Origin: Gemmatimonadaceae bacterium
Lineage (GTDB): Bacteria; Latescibacterota; UBA2968; UBA8231
NCBI GenBank assembly: GCA_002726335.1
Contig: PBSR01000220.1
Location: 1 to 25,603 of the forward strand
Length of the DNA stretch: 25,603 nucleotides
Direction of reading: 5' to 3'
The position numbers were made by a program, and so were the translations under genes. The notes below the pieces were generated by a model. That model did not search any database and was not told the DNA's origin. It saw only the letters and a list, made by a program, of their open reading frames with translations. This document shows, one piece after another, positions 1 to 6,255 of this stretch (positions are counted from its first letter, which is position 1; the number at the start of each line of letters is the position of its first letter).

Positions 1-93
1 CACTCAGAACGCTAGCGACATTGTCCCGCAATCCTACGTGGATGCTCCACTAGAATCGAGTGAGTAAGTTGTCGAGACGAGAGATGCGTACTG

Positions 94-351
94 GTGTCAC
101 AGAAAATTCAGGACGGCTACCTCGAATGGCGACCCCAAGCCGAAGACAGCTTGCTCACACCTTATGGATCACTGGATAATATCGCAACCGAAAATCCCGA
201 TCGCGTCAAAACCCTCCACGCCGCGGGCATTGCCGAACTCGAACGCCGAAACGCCGACCCCATCCTCATCAATTGGCTCAAAAACGGCGCACAAGGTGGC
301 GTACCCTCCGTGTATGAGTGTCTCCCGACCGAGAGTCGAGAGTTGGCCTAA
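94..351 (+). pseudogene. Probable sulfatase C-terminal remnant
   Basis: The frame is open from 64, and the first usable start is a GTG at 94 with no convincing ribosome binding site. The 85 residues carry an N-I-A-x-E-N-P-D-R-V segment followed by an amphipathic helix and a D-P-x-L-I-x-W-L stretch. This resembles the tail of type I sulfatases and related alkaline-phosphatase-superfamily enzymes, where N-L-A and a helix follow the last strand. No formylglycine motif (C/S-x-P-x-R) or metal site is present, so it cannot be an enzyme alone. I read it as the 3' end of a decayed gene whose body lies to the left or was lost. It could also be a genuine small hypothetical protein. The family assignment is from memory of the tail pattern. 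Confidence 0.42.
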
Positions 352-381
352 GCATAGGGCAAAAGACGAGGAGGGAACAAG

Positions 382-523
382 CCTGCTCGGAAATCGCAGG
401 AGGGCCGTGAGGCTCAGCAGGAGTACGAGTACAGGCCATGGCACGGAACGAGGTCATACGGGCCGTCTGGGCGATGTAGTGAGGGTTGTAGCGTTGCCCA
501 GAACGATATGCCCCTGAGAGGGG
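382..523. ncRNA. Non-coding stretch with four consecutive hairpins
   Basis: The 277 bases between the sulfatase-like remnant and the XRE gene have no credible ORF. The plus strand can fold into four hairpins in a row. 382-400 pairs CCTGC with GCAGG. 402-415 is a 5-bp stem closed by a GTGA (GNRA) tetraloop. 467-501 is an 11-bp stem with three G.U pairs. 511-523 pairs CCCCT with AGGGG around GAG. Purine-rich joining segments (GAGGAGGGAAC, GGAACGAGG) separate them. G.U-tolerant stems and a GNRA loop suggest a transcribed structured RNA read on the plus strand. Domain I of a degenerate group II intron is one possibility, but no reverse transcriptase or domain V is visible here. Confidence 0.35.
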
Positions 524-628
524 TGGCGCGAACGCAGGAAGGTCTATTGGAGATCGAAGCTCAGGCCGCTGAGAACCTGAAGCCGCAGCACGCCTCCAAG
601 TGCCCAGAGACCGTGCTTTCAAGCCCGC

Positions 629-877
629 TCAGGAGCGCCGGAGCCTCCGCCTCAGGCTGTCTATGAACTTGGTGGGGGATACGCCGATGGCGGAGCACAC
701 CGCCAGTAGTTCGACGACGTCGAGCCGCCTCTCGCCGTTCTCATACTTCGAGACATAGCTCTGGTGGACGCCAAGGGCCCCAGCCACGTCCTCTTGCGTC
801 AACCCGGCGTCCTGACGGGAGCTTCGGAGGAGGGCTCTGAAGGTCTTGTAGCTCTGTGTGTGCGCGCTCTTGGCCAT
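629..877 (-). CDS. XRE-family helix-turn-helix regulator
   Basis: This 82-residue protein is almost entirely one Cro/C1-type helix-turn-helix domain, at about residues 13-70. The first helix begins F-R-A-L-L-R-S-S-R. The core G-L-T-Q-E-D-V-A and the recognition helix Q-S-Y-V-S-K-Y-E-N-G-E-R-R are canonical for the family, and I-G-V-S-P-T-K-F closes the domain. There is no dimerisation or ligand domain, as in short phage or toxin-antitoxin regulators. It is transcribed away from the small-gene cluster starting at 998. The shared upstream region holds a perfect 7-3-7 palindrome at 913-929, so autoregulation and control of the divergent genes is a reasonable inference. DNA binding is secure; the targets are not known. 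Confidence 0.9.
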   Translation of the reverse strand: MAKSAHTQSYKTFRALLRSSRQDAGLTQEDVAGALGVHQSYVSKYENGERRLDVVELLAVCSAIGVSPTKFIDSLRRRLRRS

Positions 878-912
878 GGTCGGGGCACGCGAACGTAGAG
901 CTTGCCTTGTGG

Positions 913-929
913 TATCCCATGTTGGGATA
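913..929. promoter_or_regulatory. Palindromic operator candidate
   Basis: A perfect inverted repeat, TATCCCA-TGT-TGGGATA, lies in the 120-bp divergent region between the XRE gene and the small-gene cluster. Its size and symmetry suit a dimeric Cro/C1-like protein. It directly abuts the putative -35 of the plus-strand promoter. I see no second full copy; a TATCCCA half-site inside the coding region near 2604 is probably chance. Confidence 0.55.
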
Positions 930-957
930 TTGCGGTCTTGCAGGGGCCTGATATACC
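930..957 (+). promoter_or_regulatory. Candidate sigma70-like promoter for the LGHE genes
   Basis: TTGCGG at 930-935 and TATACC at 952-957 are separated by 16 bases and end 40 bases before the ATG at 998. The palindrome at 913-929 touches the -35 box, so the XRE protein could either activate or repress from there. The match is moderate and was judged by eye. Confidence 0.35.
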
Positions 958-997
958 TGAATCAAACATCTACGATACGAGAGATACGGGAGAGCAC

Positions 998-1444
998 ATG
1001 CTGCGGAAGCTGCTGTCGCGACTCATAGGAGGACAGGCGCGGCGCAAGAGATCTGAGTCATCTGCGGAGTTGGGTCGGACTGTCGCGGTAACCCTCACGC
1101 TGCTCAAAACGCTGGAGGAAGCGGTTGGAGAACTCGGCCACGAGGACGCAATTCGTTTCATGATGACCACACGGGGAGACAGTGAGGCCCGCGCCGCAGC
1201 CGCGTTGGTCATGCAAGTCCTGAGCTATGACCGTGGCGAAGTGCGCGACGCAGCCGAGGCACTGCGGGTCACCGACACGCTGGCGATGATCATCTTCGGG
1301 GAACTGGGAAATGCTGCCGAGCAGCTCGGGCACGAGAACAATGGGTTTGAATGCCTGCGGGTAACCAAAGGCGATGAGTTCGCAATGGCCCTGCTTCAGA
1401 AGTTTCTCGTGGTCTCGGCACGATACGAGGCAGCCCAATCTTGA
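998..1444 (+). CDS. Soluble protein with two LGHE repeat modules
   Basis: I do not recognise this 148-residue protein. I chose the ATG at 998 because a GGGAG ribosome binding site precedes it; an upstream ATG at 902 would run through the operator and promoter region. It has no signal peptide or membrane segment, and a basic N-terminus (residues 3-19). The rest is two copies of one helical module with a 64-residue period. L-G-H-E falls at 46-49 and 110-113, each preceded by an acidic/alanine helix and followed about 12 residues later by G-D and a second hydrophobic helix. The next gene (1485-1742) carries a third copy. The conserved His-Glu pair could bind metal or only cap a helix. It is first of a same-strand run that leads towards the recombinase. 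Confidence 0.75.
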   Translation: MLRKLLSRLIGGQARRKRSESSAELGRTVAVTLTLLKTLEEAVGELGHEDAIRFMMTTRGDSEARAAAALVMQVLSYDRGEVRDAAEALRVTDTLAMIIFGELGNAAEQLGHENNGFECLRVTKGDEFAMALLQKFLVVSARYEAAQS

Positions 1445-1484
1445 GGAAGATCATGGCCGCGAATGCGGCGTAAGGAAGATCCCA

Positions 1485-1742
1485 ATGGAAATCGTCATCA
1501 CTGCCGTCGTCACATTCTCAATCGTCGCCATCTGGAATCACTTGGCCACCAAGAAACTGCGACAGACGTGGCAGTTCATGACGACTGCAATGTGGCGAGA
1601 TATGGACGAGATGGCCCGACAACTCGGGCATGAGGATCTGCGGAGCTACTACGTCGCGGCCAAGGACGAGCAGTATGCCAGCAATGTGATGGAGAACCTT
1701 CGAGGCCTCGTCGGATCGTTTTCGGATCGCGGCGCAGACTGA
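1485..1742 (+). CDS. Membrane-anchored single LGHE module protein
   Basis: This 85-residue protein has one N-terminal transmembrane helix (about residues 2-20, E-I-V-I-T-A-V-V-T-F-S-I-V-A-I-W), then a basic turn (T-K-K-L-R). A cytoplasmic or exported domain follows, carrying Q-L-G-H-E-D at 46-51 and a second helix. The domain aligns with both repeats of the upstream protein: helix, L-G-H-E-D, polar/aromatic stretch, D-E-x-x-A, helix. I chose the ATG at 1485 for its GGAAG site and because the hydrophobic segment then starts at residue 2; an earlier ATG at 1374 would overlap the previous gene. It lies 40 bp after the previous gene. A soluble two-copy form beside a membrane one-copy form suggests partners that interact through the same fold. 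No family is recognised. Confidence 0.72.
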   Translation: MEIVITAVVTFSIVAIWNHLATKKLRQTWQFMTTAMWRDMDEMARQLGHEDLRSYYVAAKDEQYASNVMENLRGLVGSFSDRGAD

Positions 1743-1778
1743 GGATGTAGGATTGCCGAAGCGAAAGGCGGATGTGGG

Positions 1779-2081
1779 ATGGCATGGATACTCTGGGGCT
1801 GTCTCTTGCTGTGTGGACTCATTTGGAGCCGACTGGAAACCCAGAAGAGGAAGATCCTGCAGGACGCGGGGGCAAACCCGGCAGAGATGGCAGATCGGTA
1901 TACGATCGCAGTAACAGGTAGGGACACGCCGTTCAGGCGCGTGGCAGGGCGTCAACACGGACTCCTCTTTCTGTCGATCCTGCTCATTGCTGGCATCTTC
2001 TGGACGCAGGGATGGGTTCTTGGCTTGGCAAGTGTCGCGGCGTGGTATGCCGTTGGCATCGTAGCGGCCATCATGCGGTGA
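1779..2081 (+). CDS. Small membrane protein of unknown function
   Basis: This 100-residue protein has a hydrophobic N-terminal helix (about residues 2-18), a charged central segment (about 19-58, rich in Arg/Lys/Asp), and two hydrophobic stretches near the C-terminus (about 61-77 and 80-98). It is therefore probably a two- or three-helix inner membrane protein with a cytoplasmic loop. The second half begins R-x-x-G-R-Q-H-G before the membrane. I recognise no domain. It follows the membrane-anchored LGHE protein by 36 bp on the same strand and probably shares its transcript. A 134-bp gap with no visible signal separates it from the next gene. Confidence 0.6.
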   Translation: MAWILWGCLLLCGLIWSRLETQKRKILQDAGANPAEMADRYTIAVTGRDTPFRRVAGRQHGLLFLSILLIAGIFWTQGWVLGLASVAAWYAVGIVAAIMR

Positions 2082-2215
2082 AGAAGGATGATCCCGACAC
2101 GCCACCGCCGTGAGGCTGATCGGCCATCGCAAGGTGCAATTTCGCGAAACTTCCGTAGGTTCTGCGCAGAGGGAGATGCAATGCTGAGGACGATAGAGGC
2201 GCTGCTACACGTCGC

Positions 2216-3019
2216 GTGAGGCCGCCTGCGCGGCGAGTTGTTGAGAAGCTCATCCAGCTTGGTCAGGGGTTCGAGAGCCATGGCCGTGCGGATGCGCACC
2301 TGCTGATGGAACTGTCCCGGTCTGGCGGACACACCCTGACCATCGGTGCCGCTGCCGGAACGAGAGTGTGGGATGCGGAAATCGAGGGGCTGGGTGTAGG
2401 CAACACGACGCACCTGTTTAGGGGCCTCGTGGTGCTACGGCAAGCACTTGGGCGCGGGGCGAACTCAGTCGCAAGTGAAGTATGGTTGCTCTACGCCATC
2501 CGCGAACGGGACTACGGCTGGTATTCTGATCTTACTGATTGGGCCGCTCGCTACACAGACAACCGCTACATGCCGATCGAGAGGAGGATAGACTCGCTTC
2601 TCGATATCCCAAGGTCTGACCTCACCAAGCAAGACGCCGCACTCGCCTACGCCCGGTCGTGGAATAGGCTCAGCACTTGGCATCTGAAGCCGTGGCTTGC
2701 AGAGGATGTCTGCTACGCCTCCCAGCACGATTCGGACGAAATCACCTGCAAAGCGGATTACCTGAGTTATCTGGAGCCGAAGATGAAGGCTGTCGCCAGC
2801 AGCGACATGTCTGTCTTCGCCGAGTTAGGCAAAACCCGCACCCATCCCGGCCACAGTAACTCGCCCGAGCCTTGTGTGATCATGGCTCAGGGCTCGAAGG
2901 ATGACATCTCTGGCGTCGTGCTCTACCAGACGCAAGATGGCTACATCCAGCGAATTGAGATGTGTGCGGTCCTGCCACTCCCCGCGATTGCGGTGCGAAC
3001 AGGGAGATACCCGAAGTAG
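2216..3019 (+). CDS. Unknown N-terminal domain plus NTF2/SnoaL-like domain
   Basis: The 267-residue ORF begins at a weak GTG at 2216; a Met at residue 30 is an alternative start. The C-terminal 125 residues look like an NTF2/SnoaL-type cone fold. A W-N-R-L helix is followed by W-L-A-E-D-V-C-Y-A-S-Q, a K-x-x-Y-L-x-Y-L helix, E-P-C-V-I-M-A-Q-G, and a terminal D-G-Y-I-Q-R-I-E-M-C strand ending G-R-Y-P. NTF2-like domains range from ligand binding to isomerases, so this gives no reaction. The N-terminal half has a W-Y-S-D-L-T-D-W-A-x-R-Y-T-D-N-R-Y-M-P segment that I cannot place; tandem aromatics and acidic residues suggest a helical domain. There is no signal peptide. It sits inside the putative island, plus strand. 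Confidence 0.65.
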   Translation: MRPPARRVVEKLIQLGQGFESHGRADAHLLMELSRSGGHTLTIGAAAGTRVWDAEIEGLGVGNTTHLFRGLVVLRQALGRGANSVASEVWLLYAIRERDYGWYSDLTDWAARYTDNRYMPIERRIDSLLDIPRSDLTKQDAALAYARSWNRLSTWHLKPWLAEDVCYASQHDSDEITCKADYLSYLEPKMKAVASSDMSVFAELGKTRTHPGHSNSPEPCVIMAQGSKDDISGVVLYQTQDGYIQRIEMCAVLPLPAIAVRTGRYPK

Positions 3020-3091
3020 GCAAGGGGCTGTTCCAGCTACAAGGCCGACTGTCAGTGTGTGGGCGAGTGCGAAGGAGAGTTACAACACCGA

Positions 3092-3112
3092 CAGTTGTCG
3101 CCTTAACAACTG
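3092..3112. repeat. Inverted repeat ahead of the coiled-coil ORF
   Basis: CAGTTGT at 3092-3098 and ACAACTG at 3106-3112 form a perfect 7-bp inverted repeat around a 7-base spacer. A further ACAAC at 3082-3086 can pair alternatively with the GTTGT of the first arm. The block lies 16 bp before the ATG at 3128. It could be an operator, an RNA switch-like leader, or a recombinase core-type site; nothing here decides which. Confidence 0.35.
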
Positions 3113-3127
3113 CAGATGGAGAGCAGA

Positions 3128-3427
3128 ATGAGCATCAGGATTGGCGGGTTCGAGCGCAACGCAGACGGCAACTGGCAGAATGCTGAATCTGTCGCCTCTG
3201 ACACCTTGAAGGATGTATTGGACGACGCCGAGATGCAGATCGTGCTGCACGTTCAGGCGAGGTGGGCTCCTAAATTCGACCTCGACACCCGTCTGGAAGA
3301 AATCGAAGAGCGGCTGGATACCCATCACCACCGGATTGCCAAGACGCAGCAAGACCTAAGTCGAGAGATCGACATACGTCGGCACCACTCCTGTCCAAGC
3401 ACGTCCTCCCATTCTTTGGCGAGATGA
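3128..3427 (+). CDS. Hypothetical coiled-coil ORF, 3' end probably rearranged
   Basis: I chose the ATG at 3128 over one at 3116 because GGAGAG at 3118-3123 is a good ribosome binding site for it. The protein (99 residues) starts M-S-I-R-I-G-G-F-E. It has a charged heptad-like stretch of about 35 residues (L-D-T-R-L-E-E-I-E-E-R-L-D and onward), probably a short coiled coil. The last 15-20 residues turn Ser/His-rich and low-complexity exactly where another reading frame begins to encode recombinase sequence. The natural C-terminus may therefore be lost at a junction near 3370-3385. The stop overlaps the recombinase ATG (ATGA at 3424-3427), which may mimic translational coupling. The family is unknown. 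Confidence 0.5.
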   Translation: MSIRIGGFERNADGNWQNAESVASDTLKDVLDDAEMQIVLHVQARWAPKFDLDTRLEEIEERLDTHHHRIAKTQQDLSREIDIRRHHSCPSTSSHSLAR

Positions 3428-4224
3428 AGGTCGGGGCCATCAGCTTTGAGGACATCGAGCGTTTTGTGGGCGAGAAACTGTCGGAGGTGAAGAGGAGCAC
3501 CGTCCGGCAGCACATCAATGTGCTCAGGATGGTGCTCAGCGCGGGGGTCAGGTGGAAAAAGCTCAGGGCGAATGTCGCAAAGGAAAAGCAGAATTACGGC
3601 ACGTGGGAGGACAAGGATCAGGAGATCGACCCCCTCGCCCGTGAGGAAGTGCGGACGTTTCTGGACCACGCGGGGGAGTGGCACACTTTTTTCATGGTCG
3701 CCTTCTGCACCGGCATGCGTGTGGGTGAAATGCTGGCGATGAAGTGGATCAACTTGGAGGGAGACAACTACTCCGTCACGGAGAACCTGCGCAGAGACCG
3801 CACTTTTGGCGCACCGAAGACCAGATCCTCCAAGGCCCCCGTCAAGCTCTCTCCCGATGTTGTCGCCGCTCTGAGGACTCAGCGGAAGCGTGTGGCCGAA
3901 CAGAGGCTACAGGCAAAGACGTGGGAGGATCTGGATCTGATCTTCCCCATGGACACTGGCAAGCCCTATGGTGACCACAGCATCCGACTCCGCTTCCACG
4001 AGATGCTCAAGGCTCTGAACATCCCGCGACGGCGGCTGCACGACATCAGGCACACGTGTGCGGCTCTGATGATGAAGCGAGGGGAAACCGTCTTGGCCGT
4101 TCAGAGGCAGATGCGACACGCCTCAGCCAAGATGACTCTCGATGTCTACGGCCACCTATACCCCGAGGATCACGTCGAGGCCGTGGCTCGCTTCGATGAA
4201 CAAATCAGGGTGACCAACATCTGA
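3424..4224 (+). CDS. Tyrosine recombinase/integrase, 5'-truncated
   Basis: The catalytic domain is complete. Numbering from the ATG at 3424, the catalytic set is Arg99 (G-M-R-V-G-E), Lys132, His206-x-x-Arg209 (H-D-I-R-H), His232 and nucleophile Tyr242 (V-Y-G-H-L). Such enzymes cut and rejoin att sites to integrate or excise phages and islands. Residues 1-55 are a core-binding domain, but at 266 residues the protein is about 100 shorter than usual phage integrases. The same frame upstream of the ATG encodes L-L-S-K-H-V-L-P-F-F-G-E, a typical core-binding segment, without any ATG, GTG or TTG back to the stop at 3271. The true 5' end was therefore lost or frameshifted. The arm-binding domain is absent, so activity is doubtful. 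Confidence 0.85.
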   Translation: MKVGAISFEDIERFVGEKLSEVKRSTVRQHINVLRMVLSAGVRWKKLRANVAKEKQNYGTWEDKDQEIDPLAREEVRTFLDHAGEWHTFFMVAFCTGMRVGEMLAMKWINLEGDNYSVTENLRRDRTFGAPKTRSSKAPVKLSPDVVAALRTQRKRVAEQRLQAKTWEDLDLIFPMDTGKPYGDHSIRLRFHEMLKALNIPRRRLHDIRHTCAALMMKRGETVLAVQRQMRHASAKMTLDVYGHLYPEDHVEAVARFDEQIRVTNI

Positions 4225-4388
4225 CACTTATCTGACGCCACGACCTCAGAACGTAGATGCACCGAACGAATACTGGACCATTCTCTCTCTGTATTCGGCT
4301 ACCTGCGACATTATTCGCATCCTCTACACGGATCTGTCAGTGCTGCGAGCCGGGGGAGTTTCCCGTGACAACGCGAGCGGTGGTGTCG

Positions 4389-4404
4389 AAGGCGATTCTG
4401 CCTT
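4389..4404. terminator. Weak hairpin between convergent genes
   Basis: AAGGC-GATTCT-GCCTT can form a 5-bp stem in the 200-bp gap between the recombinase (plus) and the SDR gene (minus). No T-run follows on either strand, so it is a poor intrinsic terminator at best. The rest of 4225-4424 is relatively AT-rich and shows no ORF or tRNA. Confidence 0.2.
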
Positions 4405-4424
4405 AACTGAGCACCAGCATCCAG

Positions 4425-5174
4425 TCAGCGGGTGAAGATCGTGCCGCGCACGTAGTCACCGTCGTCAGAGGCGAGGAAGGTGAGAATCTTCGCCACGCCG
4501 ACCGGGTCGCCAAGGGATCGACGGGCCTTGTCGACGGCGGCATCGGAATCCTCGCCGCGGGCGGTGGCACCCTGAGCGACGTTGAGCAGCTTCAGAGGCG
4601 TGGCGATGCCGCCGGGACAGATCACGTGAACGCGTGTTCCGGTGGCTCCCAGGTCGCGTTCGAAGTTGTACTGCATCCCATGCATCCCGGCCTTGCTGGC
4701 GGCATAGGCGTACGAGGAGGAGCCACCCCGTACGCCGGCGCCTGAGGCGATCAGGAGCAGCACGGAACGCTCCGCCTGACGCAGCCAGGGCGCGGCGAAC
4801 TTCGTGCTCAGGTAGGTGCCCTTGAGGTTCGTATCGAGGGTCGAGTCCCATGCTTCTTCCTCGAGATCGGCGATGCCGTTGTAGGCCCCCATCAGGACGC
4901 CGGCGGAGCAGACCAGCACGTCGATGCGGCCATGGGTGGCGCCGATGCGGCCGAAGACCTCGGCCGTCTGTTCCGCGGACCGCACGTCGAGGGCGTGGAA
5001 TTCGGCACGGCCACCTGCCTGGCGGATTCGTTCCACAAGTACTTCGCCCTCGGTCGAGTTGTAGTCGACGACGATGCTCAGGGCGCCCTCGGCACCATAC
5101 ATCTCACTGGCGGCACCGCCGATACCGGTGGCACCGCCGGTGATGACGGCGACTCGATCCCGTAGCCTACCCAT
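4425..5174 (-). CDS. Short-chain dehydrogenase/reductase
   Basis: This 249-residue classical SDR shows the Rossmann cofactor motif T-G-G-A-T-G-I-G (12-19), C-S-A-G (89-92, a variant of N-N-A-G), catalytic Ser144 and Y-A-A-S-K (Tyr157/Lys161). Such enzymes oxidise or reduce alcohol/keto groups with NAD(P). An Asp37 after the second strand (V-V-D-Y-N) suggests preference for NAD(H) over NADP(H). The substrate cannot be read from sequence. The ATG overlaps the end of the upstream glycosidase gene by 8 bp, and its GAGGG ribosome binding site lies inside that gene. It is the last gene of the CBS-SGNH-GH3-SDR run. Confidence 0.88.
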   Translation of the reverse strand: MGRLRDRVAVITGGATGIGGAASEMYGAEGALSIVVDYNSTEGEVLVERIRQAGGRAEFHALDVRSAEQTAEVFGRIGATHGRIDVLVCSAGVLMGAYNGIADLEEEAWDSTLDTNLKGTYLSTKFAAPWLRQAERSVLLLIASGAGVRGGSSSYAYAASKAGMHGMQYNFERDLGATGTRVHVICPGGIATPLKLLNVAQGATARGEDSDAAVDKARRSLGDPVGVAKILTFLASDDGDYVRGTIFTR

Positions 5175-6255
5175 TTCGATTTCCCTCTATCGTTTCCGTT
5201 GGTATCCGTTGTCTGAGTTGCAGGACGCGTTCCGCCGCCTCGTCGATACGTCTGTCCGGCAGTCGGCCGCTGACGACGAGTTCGACGATGAGGTCTGCCG
5301 TGCGTTCGGTGATGTCATCCTCATAGGAGGTCTGATTGGCCAGGGCCAGCACGTCAACGCCGGCCCCGAGACAGCGACAGATGGCTTCCTGGAAGCCGAA
5401 CTGGCGCGAAATGGCACCCATGCCCATATCGTCGGAGATGACAACACCGTCGAAGCCCAACTCGTCACGCAGAAGTCGGTCGATCACCACCGGCGACAGA
5501 GTCGCCGGATAGTCGTCGTCGAAGGCCGCGTTGAAGACGTGCGCCGTCATGACGGAATCGACGAGGCCCTGCTCGAGAAGGCGGCGAAAGGGGATCAGCT
5601 CGTCGCGCGACCAGGTCTTGGTCACATCCGTGAAGCCAACGTGTGAGTCCTGGCGGGAGCTGCCATGTCCGGGAAAGTGCTTGAGGCAGGTCAGGACCCC
5701 GCGGTCTCGATGGGCGCGGATGAAAGCGGCGGCATGAGCGGCAACCTCTTCGGGATCGGAGGAAAAGCTGCGACCCTTGCCGGCGATGATGGGATTGTCA
5801 CTCCACACATCCACATCAACCACGGGCGCCAGATTCAGATTGATGCCGGCGGCCACCAGGGTGTCGGCCAGAGCGCCAGCGGCGGTCTCTGTGATGTCCG
5901 GATCGCCGCGGCCGCCCAGATCGCCGGCCGAGGCCACAGCGGGGAAACCATGGCGCTCTTTGAGGCGGGCCACGAGACCGCCCTCCTGATCCAGTGAGAT
6001 CAGCGGCGGCAGGCCGTCAGCTGCCGCGAGACGAAGGCTGTCGGTGAGGGCGCGGACCTGCTGTGGCGACTGGACATTGCGCTCCGATGAGCCGGTCGGG
6101 CCGTCGACATCGAAGAGGATGATGCTGCCCAGGCCGCGTTGCTGCAGGTCGGTGATCACGGCATCGGCCTCGCTGACGGCGAAGCCACGGAATCCGCGCA
6201 TGACGAGCAGACCGGCGCGGTGTCGCAGATCCTGCTGCGGAGATCGGTCCATCAC
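5167..6255 (-). CDS. Glycoside hydrolase family 3, NagZ-like beta-N-acetylhexosaminidase
   Basis: The 362-residue single-domain protein matches the size of NagZ-type GH3 enzymes. It has the signature K-H-F-P-G-H-G (192-198) followed by D203-S-H205; this loop supplies the unusual Asp-His general acid of NagZ. The nucleophile Asp lies in I-S-D-D-M-G-M-G-A (273-281). An early D-Q-E-G-G (89-93) is the typical substrate-binding strand. NagZ removes N-acetylglucosamine from muropeptides in the cytoplasm during cell-wall recycling. No signal peptide is seen, consistent with that location. No other recycling gene is nearby, so another beta-N-acetylglucosaminide substrate is possible. The start (GTG or ATG, 6255/6252) overlaps the stop of the SGNH gene. 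Confidence 0.85.
   Translation of the reverse strand: MMDRSPQQDLRHRAGLLVMRGFRGFAVSEADAVITDLQQRGLGSIILFDVDGPTGSSERNVQSPQQVRALTDSLRLAAADGLPPLISLDQEGGLVARLKERHGFPAVASAGDLGGRGDPDITETAAGALADTLVAAGINLNLAPVVDVDVWSDNPIIAGKGRSFSSDPEEVAAHAAAFIRAHRDRGVLTCLKHFPGHGSSRQDSHVGFTDVTKTWSRDELIPFRRLLEQGLVDSVMTAHVFNAAFDDDYPATLSPVVIDRLLRDELGFDGVVISDDMGMGAISRQFGFQEAICRCLGAGVDVLALANQTSYEDDITERTADLIVELVVSGRLPDRRIDEAAERVLQLRQRIPTETIEGNRNG

Noticed and set aside
902..997. Upstream ATG at 902 as start of the first LGHE gene
   Set aside because: It would place the palindrome and promoter inside the gene; the ATG at 998 has a GGGAG site.
3..4252. CTCAGAACG at 3-11 and 4244-4252 as possible attachment-site direct repeats
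   Set aside because: Only nine identical bases, then the copies need a gap to stay aligned; too short to separate from chance.
4225..4424. tRNA fragment or attachment site beside the recombinase
   Set aside because: No acceptor stem, T-loop consensus or CCA end could be found in the 200-bp gap.
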